From positions 744,001 through 808,000 of the forward strand of contig NZ_SLXM01000001.1 in the NCBI RefSeq assembly GCF_004345825.1: a DNA stretch of 64,000 nt, read 5' to 3'. Under the pieces are notes generated by a model that did no database searches, was not told where the DNA came from, and was given only the letters and a program-made list of their open reading frames with translations. Shown here piece after piece: positions 48,405 to 57,755 of the stretch (position 1 is its first letter; the number at the start of each line of letters is the position of its first letter). Both the position numbers and the translations under genes were made by a program. The stretch is from Tenacibaculum skagerrakense (GTDB lineage: Bacteria; Bacteroidota; Bacteroidia; Flavobacteriales; Flavobacteriaceae).

Positions 48405-48773
48405 TTAGGTTAAATCGTTTTGATATAGATACCAAGCCCAAGCAATAAGTAGGAATTGGATTAAAATTCTGATGTATGCGATTTTTTTAGTTTTCATTGC
48501 TGGTTTTTCTCTTGTTGCATCCCAAATATGAATGGGTAAAAAAACGAGCATAAGGATAAATATTCCGTAGGCTGAAATACTTTCATAACCTTTTATAAAA
48601 AGTCCGATTCCTAACATCAATTCAACCAAACCAGAAACATAGGTTACTGCAAGTTTTGGTAAAAAATTAGGAATGATAGGATTATAGAATTTTGGTTTGT
48701 AAAAATGATAAAAGCCAGCAAATAGTAACATTGCCGACATTAAAATTTTCAGTCCTAAGGATACATATTCCAT
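48405..48773 (-). CDS. DoxX family membrane protein
   Basis: A 122-residue protein with four hydrophobic helices. LKILMSAMLLFAGFYHFYKPKFYNPIIPNFLP and YVSGLVELMLGIGLFI match DoxX-like proteins. The exact role is unknown; relatives are connected with redox balance at the membrane. It lies 9 bases after the M28 peptidase and abuts the amidohydrolase, so it is transcribed with them. Confidence 0.85.
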   Translation of the reverse strand: MEYVSLGLKILMSAMLLFAGFYHFYKPKFYNPIIPNFLPKLAVTYVSGLVELMLGIGLFIKGYESISAYGIFILMLVFLPIHIWDATREKPAMKTKKIAYIRILIQFLLIAWAWYLYQNDLT

Positions 48774-48782
48774 GTTAAATTA

Positions 48783-50219
48783 TTAAGGTTTTACTTTATC
48801 TTCCGTATATAAATATTTATCCATAAGATAAACTAAGCTAGCCATAGAAGCACTTCCAAGTTCTAACTCACGTTTATTTACTTTGTCAAACGTATCAATA
48901 CTTGTATGGTGATAGTCAAAGTAACGTTGACTGTCAGGTCGATATCCAACTAAGGTAATTTCATCATTTTTAAGCGGGCCAATATCTGCTCCACTTCCAC
49001 CTTTTATTAAATCATGTAATCCATATGGAGCAAGTAATTTTTTCCAGCTTTTAACTAACTGAGTATTCTTCCCATTAGCATCGATAGAAAAACCTCTAGG
49101 AGTATGTCCACCAGCATCACTTTCTAGTCCCGCTACATGAATTTCGTTATTTTGTTTGGCTTGTTCTGCATATTCTTTTGCACCACGAGTTCCATTTTCT
49201 TCATTCATAAAGAATACAATTCTAATGGTGTTTTTTGGCTTGATACTATTTTTTTTGAATAAGTATGCAACTTCCAAAGATTGAACTACACCAGTTCCGT
49301 CATCATGAGCACCTTCACCCAAATCCCAAGAATCTAAATGACCACCAACGACAATAATTTTTTCAGGGTTTTCAGTTCCTTTAATTTCACCAATAACATT
49401 ATGAGAAGGAGCATCTGGAAGCGTTTCGCAACTTTGTTTAAAATAAAATTCTAAGTTTGGATTCGTTTTTAAGTCGTTACTCAATAGCTCGGCAGCTCTA
49501 GAGCTAATTGCGGCAGCAGGAATATATTGTTCTTTAGGAATGTCTCCATAACCCATTGTTCCTGTATGAGGATAATCATCAATTCCATTAGTCATTGAAC
49601 GAACAATTACACCTTTCGCACCAAATTCGCTACAGACTCTAGCGCCTGAAAAGCGTTGACCTACGCAACCTCCGTAGGCTTGAAATGTATTGATAAGTGT
49701 ATTATCAAAAGCACCGTTAAAGAAAACAATTTTTCCTTTTAATTTATCGCCCATTTCTTTAGCTTCATCCAAACTTTTCACTTCAACCACTTCGCCTGTA
49801 AGTCCATTTGAAGGTGTAGCAATAGAAAAACCTAATGCACAAATAGGAACATTTTTCTTTTCACCATTAATAGTATAATATGCTTCTTCTTTTTCTCCAC
49901 GAACCCAATGAGGAACCATAACAGGTTGTAACCAAACTGAGTCCAAACCAACATTTTTCATTAATTCTTTACTCCATAAAACTGCTTTTTCGGCTTCAGG
50001 AGAACCTGATAAACGACCTCCGATATTTTGAGTTAAATCACGTAGCCATTCATACGATTTTCCTTTGGTTAAAGCTGTATTAAAGAGCTGCTTAATATTA
50101 GTGCTGTCTATTTTCTCTTCTGAAGAAAGAGTATTAGAAGCAACTTCAGGTTTTTTAGTTTCTGTAGTACATGCAATAAATAAGCTAGAAGCTAATGCCC
50201 ATAAAGTGATTTTTTTCAT
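48783..50219 (-). CDS. Secreted M28-family zinc peptidase
   Basis: A 478-residue lipoprotein (lipobox LFIAC, Cys17). A PA-like insert (~130-250) precedes the catalytic domain. Zinc ligands are evident in VVGGHLDSWDLGEGAHDDGTG (His, Asp), MNEENGTRGAKEY (catalytic Glu-Glu), ESDAGGHTPRGF (Asp) and YHHTSIDTFD (His). This fits the carboxypeptidase Q/M28 group, an aminopeptidase or dipeptidase outside the cytoplasm. It is first in an operon with DoxX, amidohydrolase and a small barrel protein. Confidence 0.93.
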   Translation of the reverse strand: MKKITLWALASSLFIACTTETKKPEVASNTLSSEEKIDSTNIKQLFNTALTKGKSYEWLRDLTQNIGGRLSGSPEAEKAVLWSKELMKNVGLDSVWLQPVMVPHWVRGEKEEAYYTINGEKKNVPICALGFSIATPSNGLTGEVVEVKSLDEAKEMGDKLKGKIVFFNGAFDNTLINTFQAYGGCVGQRFSGARVCSEFGAKGVIVRSMTNGIDDYPHTGTMGYGDIPKEQYIPAAAISSRAAELLSNDLKTNPNLEFYFKQSCETLPDAPSHNVIGEIKGTENPEKIIVVGGHLDSWDLGEGAHDDGTGVVQSLEVAYLFKKNSIKPKNTIRIVFFMNEENGTRGAKEYAEQAKQNNEIHVAGLESDAGGHTPRGFSIDANGKNTQLVKSWKKLLAPYGLHDLIKGGSGADIGPLKNDEITLVGYRPDSQRYFDYHHTSIDTFDKVNKRELELGSASMASLVYLMDKYLYTEDKVKP

Positions 50220-50261
50220 TGTAATTAGGTTGATTAAAAACCTAAAACTACAAAAAGTTTA

Positions 50262-52037
50262 CTAGAACAATGCGTCAAACTTATAAATAATACCACCTAT
50301 TACCTGAATACCTTGTGCATTAAAGTTATTGAATAATTGATAGTTACTATTCGTTATGTTGTTTGCTCTAAGAAAAACCGAAAACAAATCATTAATGTGA
50401 TATCCTCCGTCTAAATTTAAATCGATGTAAGCATCTAAATCAACAACATTAGGAGTTCCAGAAATGTATGTTAAGCCTTTTCTGCCTCCAACAAAATATA
50501 AGTTAGCACTAGCGTACCATTTTTTCTCTTTGTAAGTAGCAAAAATATCGCTTTTAAGTTGTGGTAAATTCCAAGCTTCTGTTTGTGTGCTTACATCATA
50601 CGTGTTAAACTCTAAGTTCATTCCTAAGTTTAAATGTCTTGAATAATCATATGTAATCCCACCAGCAAAATAAACTGTGTTTACATCATCATAAGCAACA
50701 TTAAAAGAGTTACCGTAATCATACCCCTTAAAGAAAATTCCACCTGGAAAGCTAGTATTTATACCATTTGAGTTAGAAGGATTAGCAACAAATAATGCTT
50801 TGCTTTCTTCTCTTTTAAAACCTGCTTTTACATCATAATTAATATTACCACCTAAAATACCTCTAAAACCACCATAAAAGTTTAATGCTTCGCTACTTTG
50901 GGTAATATTTAATGTTGGAGAAACATAAGGGTTTTGAGATGTTAAACTCTGAAATGAGTTTACAGTTAAATCACCAGTAACTCCAGAATAAATATTAGCA
51001 TACCTTTTTATGATTGGATAGTTGACTTCAACATCAGGGTAGGCGAAGAATTTTCCTTCAGTATTTTCTAAATCAAAAGAATAATATGCTTTTGCGCCTA
51101 ATTTTACATCAAATTTTTTATACGAAAAAGAATAACTAGGGTTGATTCCTGCTGTAGCAAAGCTATAACTAATTTCAGTTAAAGGATCCGAATAACTTCT
51201 TGCAAATCCACCATTTATAAAATTAATAGAAGTACCTAATTTCAAATCGTCTAAGTTTAATCCAAATCGACCAAAAGGAAATGCAAATTGCGCATCTATA
51301 TCAGCATGAAGTTCATCTGTTTCATAAGCATCTGCAAAATAAGCTACAGAACCTCTCACTTCTTGTAAATCTCTATCTGGAAAATGAATAGAACCAAAAA
51401 TATTATAGTATTTATGAGTTTGTGCCGGATCAATACTGTTTACAGTAGGATCTAGAAAAGTTATATTTGACGGTAATCCGTAATAATTATACTTATTTCG
51501 ATACGCATTGAAACCAGCGGTCCAATCATAATAACGCATTTCTTGTTTTAAGAATAAATCAACACTAGCATTATAATAACTACTGTTTAGACGAGTATCG
51601 GCTACGGGATCAGAAGAGGCAATAAAATTAATTTTACCACCATATTCGTATTCAAAAGCACTGTTGTTATGGAAATATCCTTCTACAAAAGGAGTGGTAT
51701 TGTTACCAAAACCTAAGGAAACATAATTGTTAAATAAACGTTCACGATCTCCAACATCAATGCCTTTTAAAACACCACTTTTAGGAATATAAGTAGAAAT
51801 TACAGGAACTGACTTTATTTTATAATCTAAAGGTTTTCTCTGTACCTTTTTTGATAATTCTATTACAGGCTTTCGTTTAAGTTTAAAAGCATCTGTTACT
51901 TTAGGAGCATAGGAAGTAACTACTTCTACAACTTCTGTTTTAACAGTGTCTTTAGCTTTTTCAGTGTTGGGTTTGGTTTGAGCAAAAACAACACCATAAG
52001 CCAAAGTACATATTGTTGTAACTATATATCTTTTCAT
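50262..52037 (-). CDS. Outer-membrane beta-barrel protein, TonB-receptor-like
   Basis: A 591-residue exported protein with signal peptide (~1-20, GVVFAQ). A short periplasmic N-terminal part has VVTSYAPKVTDAFKLKRKPVIEL. A large barrel of aromatic strands follows and ends with IIYKFDALF, carrying the terminal Phe needed for BAM assembly. C-terminal segments such as FSVFLRANNITNSNYQLFN are typical of TonB-dependent receptor barrels, but no plug domain is visible. It starts 6 bases after the large TPR gene, so the two probably work together. Confidence 0.82.
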   Translation of the reverse strand: MKRYIVTTICTLAYGVVFAQTKPNTEKAKDTVKTEVVEVVTSYAPKVTDAFKLKRKPVIELSKKVQRKPLDYKIKSVPVISTYIPKSGVLKGIDVGDRERLFNNYVSLGFGNNTTPFVEGYFHNNSAFEYEYGGKINFIASSDPVADTRLNSSYYNASVDLFLKQEMRYYDWTAGFNAYRNKYNYYGLPSNITFLDPTVNSIDPAQTHKYYNIFGSIHFPDRDLQEVRGSVAYFADAYETDELHADIDAQFAFPFGRFGLNLDDLKLGTSINFINGGFARSYSDPLTEISYSFATAGINPSYSFSYKKFDVKLGAKAYYSFDLENTEGKFFAYPDVEVNYPIIKRYANIYSGVTGDLTVNSFQSLTSQNPYVSPTLNITQSSEALNFYGGFRGILGGNINYDVKAGFKREESKALFVANPSNSNGINTSFPGGIFFKGYDYGNSFNVAYDDVNTVYFAGGITYDYSRHLNLGMNLEFNTYDVSTQTEAWNLPQLKSDIFATYKEKKWYASANLYFVGGRKGLTYISGTPNVVDLDAYIDLNLDGGYHINDLFSVFLRANNITNSNYQLFNNFNAQGIQVIGGIIYKFDALF

Positions 52038-52043
52038 GAATTT

Positions 52044-55043
52044 TTAATTTTGGGAATTGATAGATTCGTTAGTTTTTGCTTCTTTACTTTTAATCTTGCT
52101 TAATTCGTTTTTAGCTTCTTCTACTAAATCTTTAAACTGGGTGAAATTCTTGATAATATTATCTAAAATATACGTTGCCTGATATGCGTCTTTCAGTTCG
52201 TAATAATTTTTTGCCATTACGATATAACTTTTCACTCCCCAATATTTATAAGTGGAATAATTTGCAATTAAATTTTGCACTTCTGTATTTGAATCTTCAT
52301 ACGCTTTAGCCTCATTTAAAAAGAACGCTTTGTAGTATAGTGCTTCTGCTTTTAATTCTCCAGTTGCCGTTTCATTTAAAACAGAATAATACTCTTCCGC
52401 TGTAACATAATCACCAGTTTCAATAGCAGATCGCGCAATGAAAATTCGAGCATCTTCAGCAACAATTTGATCAATTTTACCATTACTCAATACTTTTTCA
52501 GCGTATTGGACTGTTTTTGCATACTCTTTTTTATTGTAGTACCCTTTCATTAAGTTACTTTGAGCAAAAATGATATTCTGATTGGTATTTGCTTCTTTCT
52601 CTAATCGTTCTAACAGAGGAATAGCTTTGTCCCATTGTTCTTTTTCTAAATACAATAAACTAAGTTTCGATAAAGCCTCTTCAGAGAATTCGTTTTTAGC
52701 TTGTTTAGTTACATATTGATAATTTACAATTGCTTCATCCTTTCTTTTGTTATTAAATAATAACTGTCCTAGATAAAAATTAGCTTTTAAAGCATGAATT
52801 CCATTTGGGAAATCTCTAAGATATGTTTGAAATCCTTCAATTGCTCTAGAAACATTATTTTGTAAAAACTTATTTTCAGCGGCTTCATAAGTAGTATTAT
52901 CAATGTCGCTGTTGGTTACATTTATAAAGTCAATATTCTTAACCCATTTAGCATATTCATCTACTTTTCCTAAGTCTACATACACATTTCGAGCATTAGA
53001 AACTGCCTGTCTAGCTTCTCCAGAATTAGGATATTTAGCAACTACTTCCTTAAATTTTGTTAGCGCATTGCTATTACTACCTTCATTGTAAAATAATAAT
53101 CCTTGACGTAATAAAACACTTGGAGCATAACTACTATTCGGATGATCGGTTAGAATTTTATCATACGTGCTTTTTGCTTGACGCGATTTTCCTTTGGAAG
53201 TATAAATAGTGGCTAATTGAAATAAAGCATCGTCTTTTAAGTTAGAATCACTAAAGTCTTTGATAAGTTTATTTAACGCATCTATTTTTCCATTAGCATC
53301 TCCAGCTAAACCAATACTCATTGCTTTTTGATATTGAGCATAATCTGATCCAGTGCCTCCTTCATTGATAACTTTGTCATATGCTTTAATAGCATCAGAA
53401 TATCTTTTTGAAGCATAAAAAGAGTCTCCTAATCTGTTGGAAGCATCATCATTTAAGTCATTATCATTTATTTCTTGACTTAAAAAGCTTTGAAAATACT
53501 TAGCAGAGTTCTCATAATCTTTTAATTTGAAATGAGTATATCCAATATTATAGTTTAATGTTTTTGAATCTTTAAACTCATAATTATTGATAGAGTTGAA
53601 AGTCTTTAGTGCTTTATCATAATTACCCAGTTGGTAATTTGTTTCTCCTAACCAGTATTTAGCTTTATTACTGATAGTGTCATTTTTAGCACTAGTAGCA
53701 ACATCAAATTTTGGTAAAGCTTCTCTTAATTTTTGCTCGTTAAATAATTGAATACCTCTATAAAGTGAAACTTCATTTGCTAAATCATTATTTTTTGAAT
53801 TTTTATTGCTATTTAAATAATTAATAGCACCCTGATAATCTTGTTGGTGTAAATAGGAAGTAACTAGTAAACTTTCAATCTCTTGACGGTGTTCTGATTC
53901 TGGATATTTTAAAATAAAAGCTTTTAGAACTTCAGGTACACTTTGATATGGATTTCCTTCTTCATAACTCAATTTAGCATAATTTAAATCGGCGTCTGTA
54001 GCAATGATAGGATCAAAATCCATTTCACTTGCATTTTTAAAAGCGTTTAAGGCTTCATTTTTTTTATCAGCTTTTAGATAGCAAACTCCTAAATGATAAT
54101 AGGCGTTTTGTGCTACGCTATTCTGACCGCCAATAATTTTATTAAATTGCCCAATTGCGCTTTCATAATCTTCAAGTTTATAATAAGAGTATCCTAAATA
54201 GTAATAATCGGTGTTGGTCCATTTGCCATTTTTTCCTTCATACTGATTTAAATAAGGAACGGCTTGTTCATATTTCTCAAGATTAAAATAACTTTCACCT
54301 ATAATTTTACAGATATCTGATTTTTGCTTTTTCTCGGCAGTAGGTAATATTTTCTCTCCAATTTGAACAGCTTTTTCAAATTTACCGCCTTTAAAAGCCA
54401 TGTCTAATAAGTAGTAATTAGCTTTCGATTTGTAGGTTTCGTTATCGGCAAGCTGACTTAAATTGTCTTCTGCTTCTCCAAAGTTTTGTTGTTTGTAAGA
54501 AATATAACCATAGAAATAACGTGCGTCAGTTCCATATCTTGGATCTCCTAGAAGTGGTGCAAATCGTTCCTTAGCATCTTTTAAGTAATTAGAAACTAAA
54601 AGAGCATATCCCATTTTATAATTCAGTTCCTTCTGTTCCTCTTTGTTTAATAGTTTTTCATCAACTTTTTGATACCACTTAAGAGAATGTGAAGCTTTTC
54701 TGTTCGCGAAATAGTAATTACCAACGTTTAAAAAAGCCTTTTCTTTTTTACTGCTGTAAGGATGTTTTCGAACAAATTCTAATACTTGATCGTCTGCATC
54801 TGTCTGATTTAACTTAATTGCACACATGGCGTCGTAAAAATCGGAATCTGTTTTTACATTAACTTTCGAGGTAGTTGCCGAAACTTCTTTAAAAATTCTT
54901 TGAGCTCCAGAATAGGCCTTATTGTTATATAAGGTCATAGCTCTGTGAAACTGGGCATCTGTATTGGTTTGGAATTCAGTTTTCTGTGCTTCTGTATTTA
55001 AAATACCTATGAAGCAGCAAAATAAAATGAATATATATTTCAT
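52044..55043 (-). CDS. Large periplasmic TPR-repeat protein
   Basis: A 999-residue protein with a signal peptide (~1-19, ILNTEAQ) and about 25 tetratricopeptide-type repeats over its whole length. Clear units are YFLG-like KWTNTDYYYLGYSYYKLEDYESAIGQFNKII (shown in part) and DHPNSSYAPSVLLRQG. It should form a long superhelical scaffold in the periplasm. It is followed by an outer-membrane barrel gene 6 bases later, a pairing I have seen in other flavobacteria. Its promoter ends 4 bases before the ATG. Confidence 0.88.
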   Translation of the reverse strand: MKYIFILFCCFIGILNTEAQKTEFQTNTDAQFHRAMTLYNNKAYSGAQRIFKEVSATTSKVNVKTDSDFYDAMCAIKLNQTDADDQVLEFVRKHPYSSKKEKAFLNVGNYYFANRKASHSLKWYQKVDEKLLNKEEQKELNYKMGYALLVSNYLKDAKERFAPLLGDPRYGTDARYFYGYISYKQQNFGEAEDNLSQLADNETYKSKANYYLLDMAFKGGKFEKAVQIGEKILPTAEKKQKSDICKIIGESYFNLEKYEQAVPYLNQYEGKNGKWTNTDYYYLGYSYYKLEDYESAIGQFNKIIGGQNSVAQNAYYHLGVCYLKADKKNEALNAFKNASEMDFDPIIATDADLNYAKLSYEEGNPYQSVPEVLKAFILKYPESEHRQEIESLLVTSYLHQQDYQGAINYLNSNKNSKNNDLANEVSLYRGIQLFNEQKLREALPKFDVATSAKNDTISNKAKYWLGETNYQLGNYDKALKTFNSINNYEFKDSKTLNYNIGYTHFKLKDYENSAKYFQSFLSQEINDNDLNDDASNRLGDSFYASKRYSDAIKAYDKVINEGGTGSDYAQYQKAMSIGLAGDANGKIDALNKLIKDFSDSNLKDDALFQLATIYTSKGKSRQAKSTYDKILTDHPNSSYAPSVLLRQGLLFYNEGSNSNALTKFKEVVAKYPNSGEARQAVSNARNVYVDLGKVDEYAKWVKNIDFINVTNSDIDNTTYEAAENKFLQNNVSRAIEGFQTYLRDFPNGIHALKANFYLGQLLFNNKRKDEAIVNYQYVTKQAKNEFSEEALSKLSLLYLEKEQWDKAIPLLERLEKEANTNQNIIFAQSNLMKGYYNKKEYAKTVQYAEKVLSNGKIDQIVAEDARIFIARSAIETGDYVTAEEYYSVLNETATGELKAEALYYKAFFLNEAKAYEDSNTEVQNLIANYSTYKYWGVKSYIVMAKNYYELKDAYQATYILDNIIKNFTQFKDLVEEAKNELSKIKSKEAKTNESINSQN

Positions 55044-55047
55044 ACGT

Positions 55048-55076
55048 TAAATTTACCTTTATTCGTTGTTCCCAAA
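55048..55076 (-). promoter_or_regulatory. Promoter of the large TPR gene, leaderless type
   Basis: The minus strand has TTTG (55073-55076), a 17-base spacer and TAAATTTA (55048-55055, one mismatch). Only 4 bases separate it from the ATG at 55043. Confidence 0.55.
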
Positions 55077-55157
55077 AGAAATAACGTTGTTTTTTTTGTT
55101 TTGTTTGATAATTAAAGTTCAAAAATAAAAAAAGTGGCTAAAATGAATAATAAATAA

Positions 55158-55165
55158 TAGATTTG
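55158..55165 (+). promoter_or_regulatory. -7 promoter element of ftsE
   Basis: TAGATTTG matches TAnnTTTG exactly, 16 bases before the ftsE ATG. No -33 element is visible at the normal distance. Confidence 0.5.
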
Positions 55166-55181
55166 TAAAAACGTACTTTTT

Positions 55182-55883
55182 ATGAAGCAACCTATACTGC
55201 ATCTTGAAAATGCAGATATTTATCAAAGAGACATTTTAGTATTATCAAAGATAAACTTTACACTGCGAAAAGGAGAATTTTACTATTTAATTGGTAAAAC
55301 AGGAAGTGGAAAAAGTAGTTTGCTAAAAACACTTTATGGAGATTTAAGACTTCAGAGAGGTTTGGGAAGTATTGTAGGTTTCGATTTAAAAAAAATGAAA
55401 GAGAAAGACATTCCTTTTTTAAGAAGAAAAATAGGAATTGTATTTCAGGATTTTAAGCTGTTAAATGATAGAAACGTTTTTGAAAACCTAGAGTTTGTAT
55501 TAAAAGCAACAGGTTGGAAAGATAAGCATGAACGTAAAGATAAAATTTACGAAGTGCTAGATAAGGTTGGTATGAAAGAAAAATACTACAAAAAAACTTT
55601 TGAACTTTCTGGAGGAGAACAGCAAAGAGTTGCTATAGCTCGAGCGTTATTGAATGATCCGGAGTTAATTCTAGCAGATGAACCTACAGGAAATTTGGAT
55701 CCAAGAACTTCATTGGAGGTAATGGAACTGTTAAATGAAATTCATCAAAGCGGAAAAACAATTCTTATGGCCACACACGATTATCAGTTAATTGTTAAGT
55801 TCAAACAAAAGACGGTGAAGTGTGAAGGAGGGAATTTGTTTGAAGTTGTACAACAACAACCACAGCCAAACCAAAACTCTTAG
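55182..55883 (+). CDS. ftsE: Cell-division ATP-binding protein FtsE
   Basis: A 233-residue ABC ATPase that pairs with FtsX to control peptidoglycan hydrolases at the septum. Walker [10 protein letters not shown] (~residue 38), Q-loop IVFQDFKLL, signature [16 protein letters not shown], Walker [10 protein letters not shown] and the switch His in ATHDYQ are all intact. [11 protein letters not shown]-type and [15 protein letters not shown] contexts resemble FtsE more than LolD. FtsX is not adjacent in the window, as is usual in many Bacteroidota. Glycosyltransferase genes follow on the same strand. Confidence 0.92.
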   Translation: MKQPILHLENADIYQRDILVLSKINFTLRKGEFYYLIGKTGSGKSSLLKTLYGDLRLQRGLGSIVGFDLKKMKEKDIPFLRRKIGIVFQDFKLLNDRNVFENLEFVLKATGWKDKHERKDKIYEVLDKVGMKEKYYKKTFELSGGEQQRVAIARALLNDPELILADEPTGNLDPRTSLEVMELLNEIHQSGKTILMATHDYQLIVKFKQKTVKCEGGNLFEVVQQQPQPNQNS

Positions 55884-55886
55884 AAC

Positions 55887-56993
55887 TTGACAAAAAAGAA
55901 ACGTGTTTTTGTTGCAGTAACTAATGATGTTTCTACAGATCAGAGAGTACATAAAGTATGTACTTATTTAATTACAAAAGGATTTGAAGTTCTTGTGTAC
56001 GGTAGAGTATTACCTAACACTATTAGTGTAGAAAGAAATTATAAAATTCATAGAACAAAACATTGGTTCAATGAAAACTTTCTTTTTTATGCAGAGTACA
56101 ATATTCGATTGTTTTTCTATTTGTTATTCAGGAAGCATGACTATATTCTCTCAAATGATTTAGATACATTAACAGCTTGTTTTTTTGCTAGTAAACTGAA
56201 AAGAAATACAACATTGGTTTATGATAGTCATGAACTATTTTCAGAAGGTCCAGAGTTACAAGGAAGAAATTTTGTTAAAAGTTTTTGGAAGAAGCTAGAG
56301 GATATTTTTCTTCCCAGGATTAAAAAATCATATACAGTAAGTCAGTCAATTGTTGATTTTTATAATGATCGCTATAAAAACAATATGGGCTTAATTCGAA
56401 ATTTACCATTACATAAAAGAAATATTATTTCAGAAGAAGTAAGTTTTCCAACAAAGAATAAAGTTGTTTTATATCAAGGGGTTCTTAATCCGGGAAGAGG
56501 TTTGAAGCCAATGATAAAGGCTTTACATTTTTTAGAAGAAGTAGATTTGGTAATTATTGGTTATGGGAAAGTTGAAGAAGATTTAAAAACTTTTGTTATT
56601 AAGGAAAAAATGCAGAGTAGAGTTCATTTTTTAGGAAGAGTACCGCATGAAGTTTTACCAAATTACACAACAAAAGCTGATATAGGAATTGTATTAGAAG
56701 AACCTTTGGGAAAGAGTTTTGAGTTTTCACTTCCAAATAAATTATTTGATTACATTCATGCAGAATTACCTATAGTCTCGGGGAATTTGGTCGAAATAAA
56801 TACAATAGTAAAAGAATTTGGAGTTGGTATAACTGTTGGGAATTATGATCCAAAAGAAATAGCGGAAGCTATAAAACACTTGCTGAATGATGAACATTTA
56901 AGAAGTGAAATCAGGAAGAATCAAAGGAAAGCTAAACAAATATTGTGTTGGGAAAAAGAAGAGCAGAAATTAAATCAATATTTTAAAAATTAG
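55887..56993 (+). CDS. Glycosyltransferase family 4 protein (TTG start)
   Basis: A 368-residue GT-B enzyme. The N-terminal domain begins RVFVAVTNDVSTDQRVHKVCTYL, a form common in Bacteroidota GT4. The donor domain has VVLYQGVLNPGRGLKPMIKAL, VHFLGRVPHEVLP and the ELPIVSGNLVEI region. TTG 55887, 3 bases after the ftsE stop, is the start that keeps the first strand. It ends at TAG 56991-56993, and the next gene continues in the same reading frame. Substrates unknown. Confidence 0.88.
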   Translation: MTKKKRVFVAVTNDVSTDQRVHKVCTYLITKGFEVLVYGRVLPNTISVERNYKIHRTKHWFNENFLFYAEYNIRLFFYLLFRKHDYILSNDLDTLTACFFASKLKRNTTLVYDSHELFSEGPELQGRNFVKSFWKKLEDIFLPRIKKSYTVSQSIVDFYNDRYKNNMGLIRNLPLHKRNIISEEVSFPTKNKVVLYQGVLNPGRGLKPMIKALHFLEEVDLVIIGYGKVEEDLKTFVIKEKMQSRVHFLGRVPHEVLPNYTTKADIGIVLEEPLGKSFEFSLPNKLFDYIHAELPIVSGNLVEINTIVKEFGVGITVGNYDPKEIAEAIKHLLNDEHLRSEIRKNQRKAKQILCWEKEEQKLNQYFKN

Positions 56994-56999
56994 AAAAGT

Positions 57000-57755
57000 A
57001 TTACACCAAAAGTTTCCATAATAATTCCATCATACAATAACTTACAAAAGTTAAAGCAATGTGTTTTAAGTATAAAATCTCAGGTATTTGATAATTATGA
57101 GGTTTGGATTATTGATGGTGCTTCATCAGATGGAACACAAGAATATTTAAAAACATTAGGAACTCCCTTTTACTATATTTCGGAGAAAGACTTTGGGATT
57201 TATGATGCCATGAATAAGGGAATTGAAAAGTCAACAGGAGAGTGGTTGTATTTTTTAGGTGCTGATGATAAGTTTTTTGATAGCTATGTATTGGATAGTT
57301 TATCAAAGTTTTTTCTGATAGATTCATTAGACCTTATTTTTGGGAGAGTTTTATATGAGTTTGATGGTGATTATCCATTTATTTACAGTAAAAAGAAGAA
57401 AGTAAAGGAACCTAGTTGGAATTTAACCATCTGGCTAAGGAATCCTGTACATCATCAAGGTACTTTTTTTAGAAGAGGGTTGTTCGAGTCGTTAAATTAT
57501 GATAGTAGATTTGATATATTGGCTGATTATCATTTAAACTTAAAACTATACAAAGAAAAAGTTTCTGTTATCATTTATGATGGATTTATAGCGAAATGCC
57601 TTTCTTCAGGAGTTTCAAAAAAGGGGTTTTGGAAAATGTACAAGGAAGAGGCGATTTTAAAAACAGAACTAAGTAGGAAAATTTTATTTGTTCTTTTTTA
57701 TGGATTATCATTTTTAAAATACATATTAGCATGGAATATAAGAGGCAAGAAATAA
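57000..57755 (+). CDS. Glycosyltransferase family 2 protein with non-standard (ATT) start
   Basis: The coding frame clearly reaches back to the GT4 stop. After TAG it reads KSITPKVSIIIPSYNN, then EVWIIDGASSDGT and EKDFGIYDAMNKGIE, the standard GT2 (GT-A) N-terminus with the nucleotide-binding Asp. No ATG, GTG or TTG occurs in frame between 56994 and 57209. Homologues begin at xTPKVSII, so ATT 57000 is the likely initiator. The ATG at 57210 would remove the nucleotide-binding strand. The product would be 251 residues. The frame is the same as that of GT4 upstream, so stop readthrough is an alternative. The end overlaps the oxygenase gene by 25 bases. Confidence 0.75.
   Translation: MTPKVSIIIPSYNNLQKLKQCVLSIKSQVFDNYEVWIIDGASSDGTQEYLKTLGTPFYYISEKDFGIYDAMNKGIEKSTGEWLYFLGADDKFFDSYVLDSLSKFFLIDSLDLIFGRVLYEFDGDYPFIYSKKKKVKEPSWNLTIWLRNPVHHQGTFFRRGLFESLNYDSRFDILADYHLNLKLYKEKVSVIIYDGFIAKCLSSGVSKKGFWKMYKEEAILKTELSRKILFVLFYGLSFLKYILAWNIRGKK

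Noticed and set aside
48783-55043. Possible SusC/SusD polysaccharide-utilisation locus (barrel protein plus TPR protein)
   Set aside because: The barrel lacks a plug domain and a TonB box region, the TPR protein is not SusD-like, and no glycan enzymes are near.
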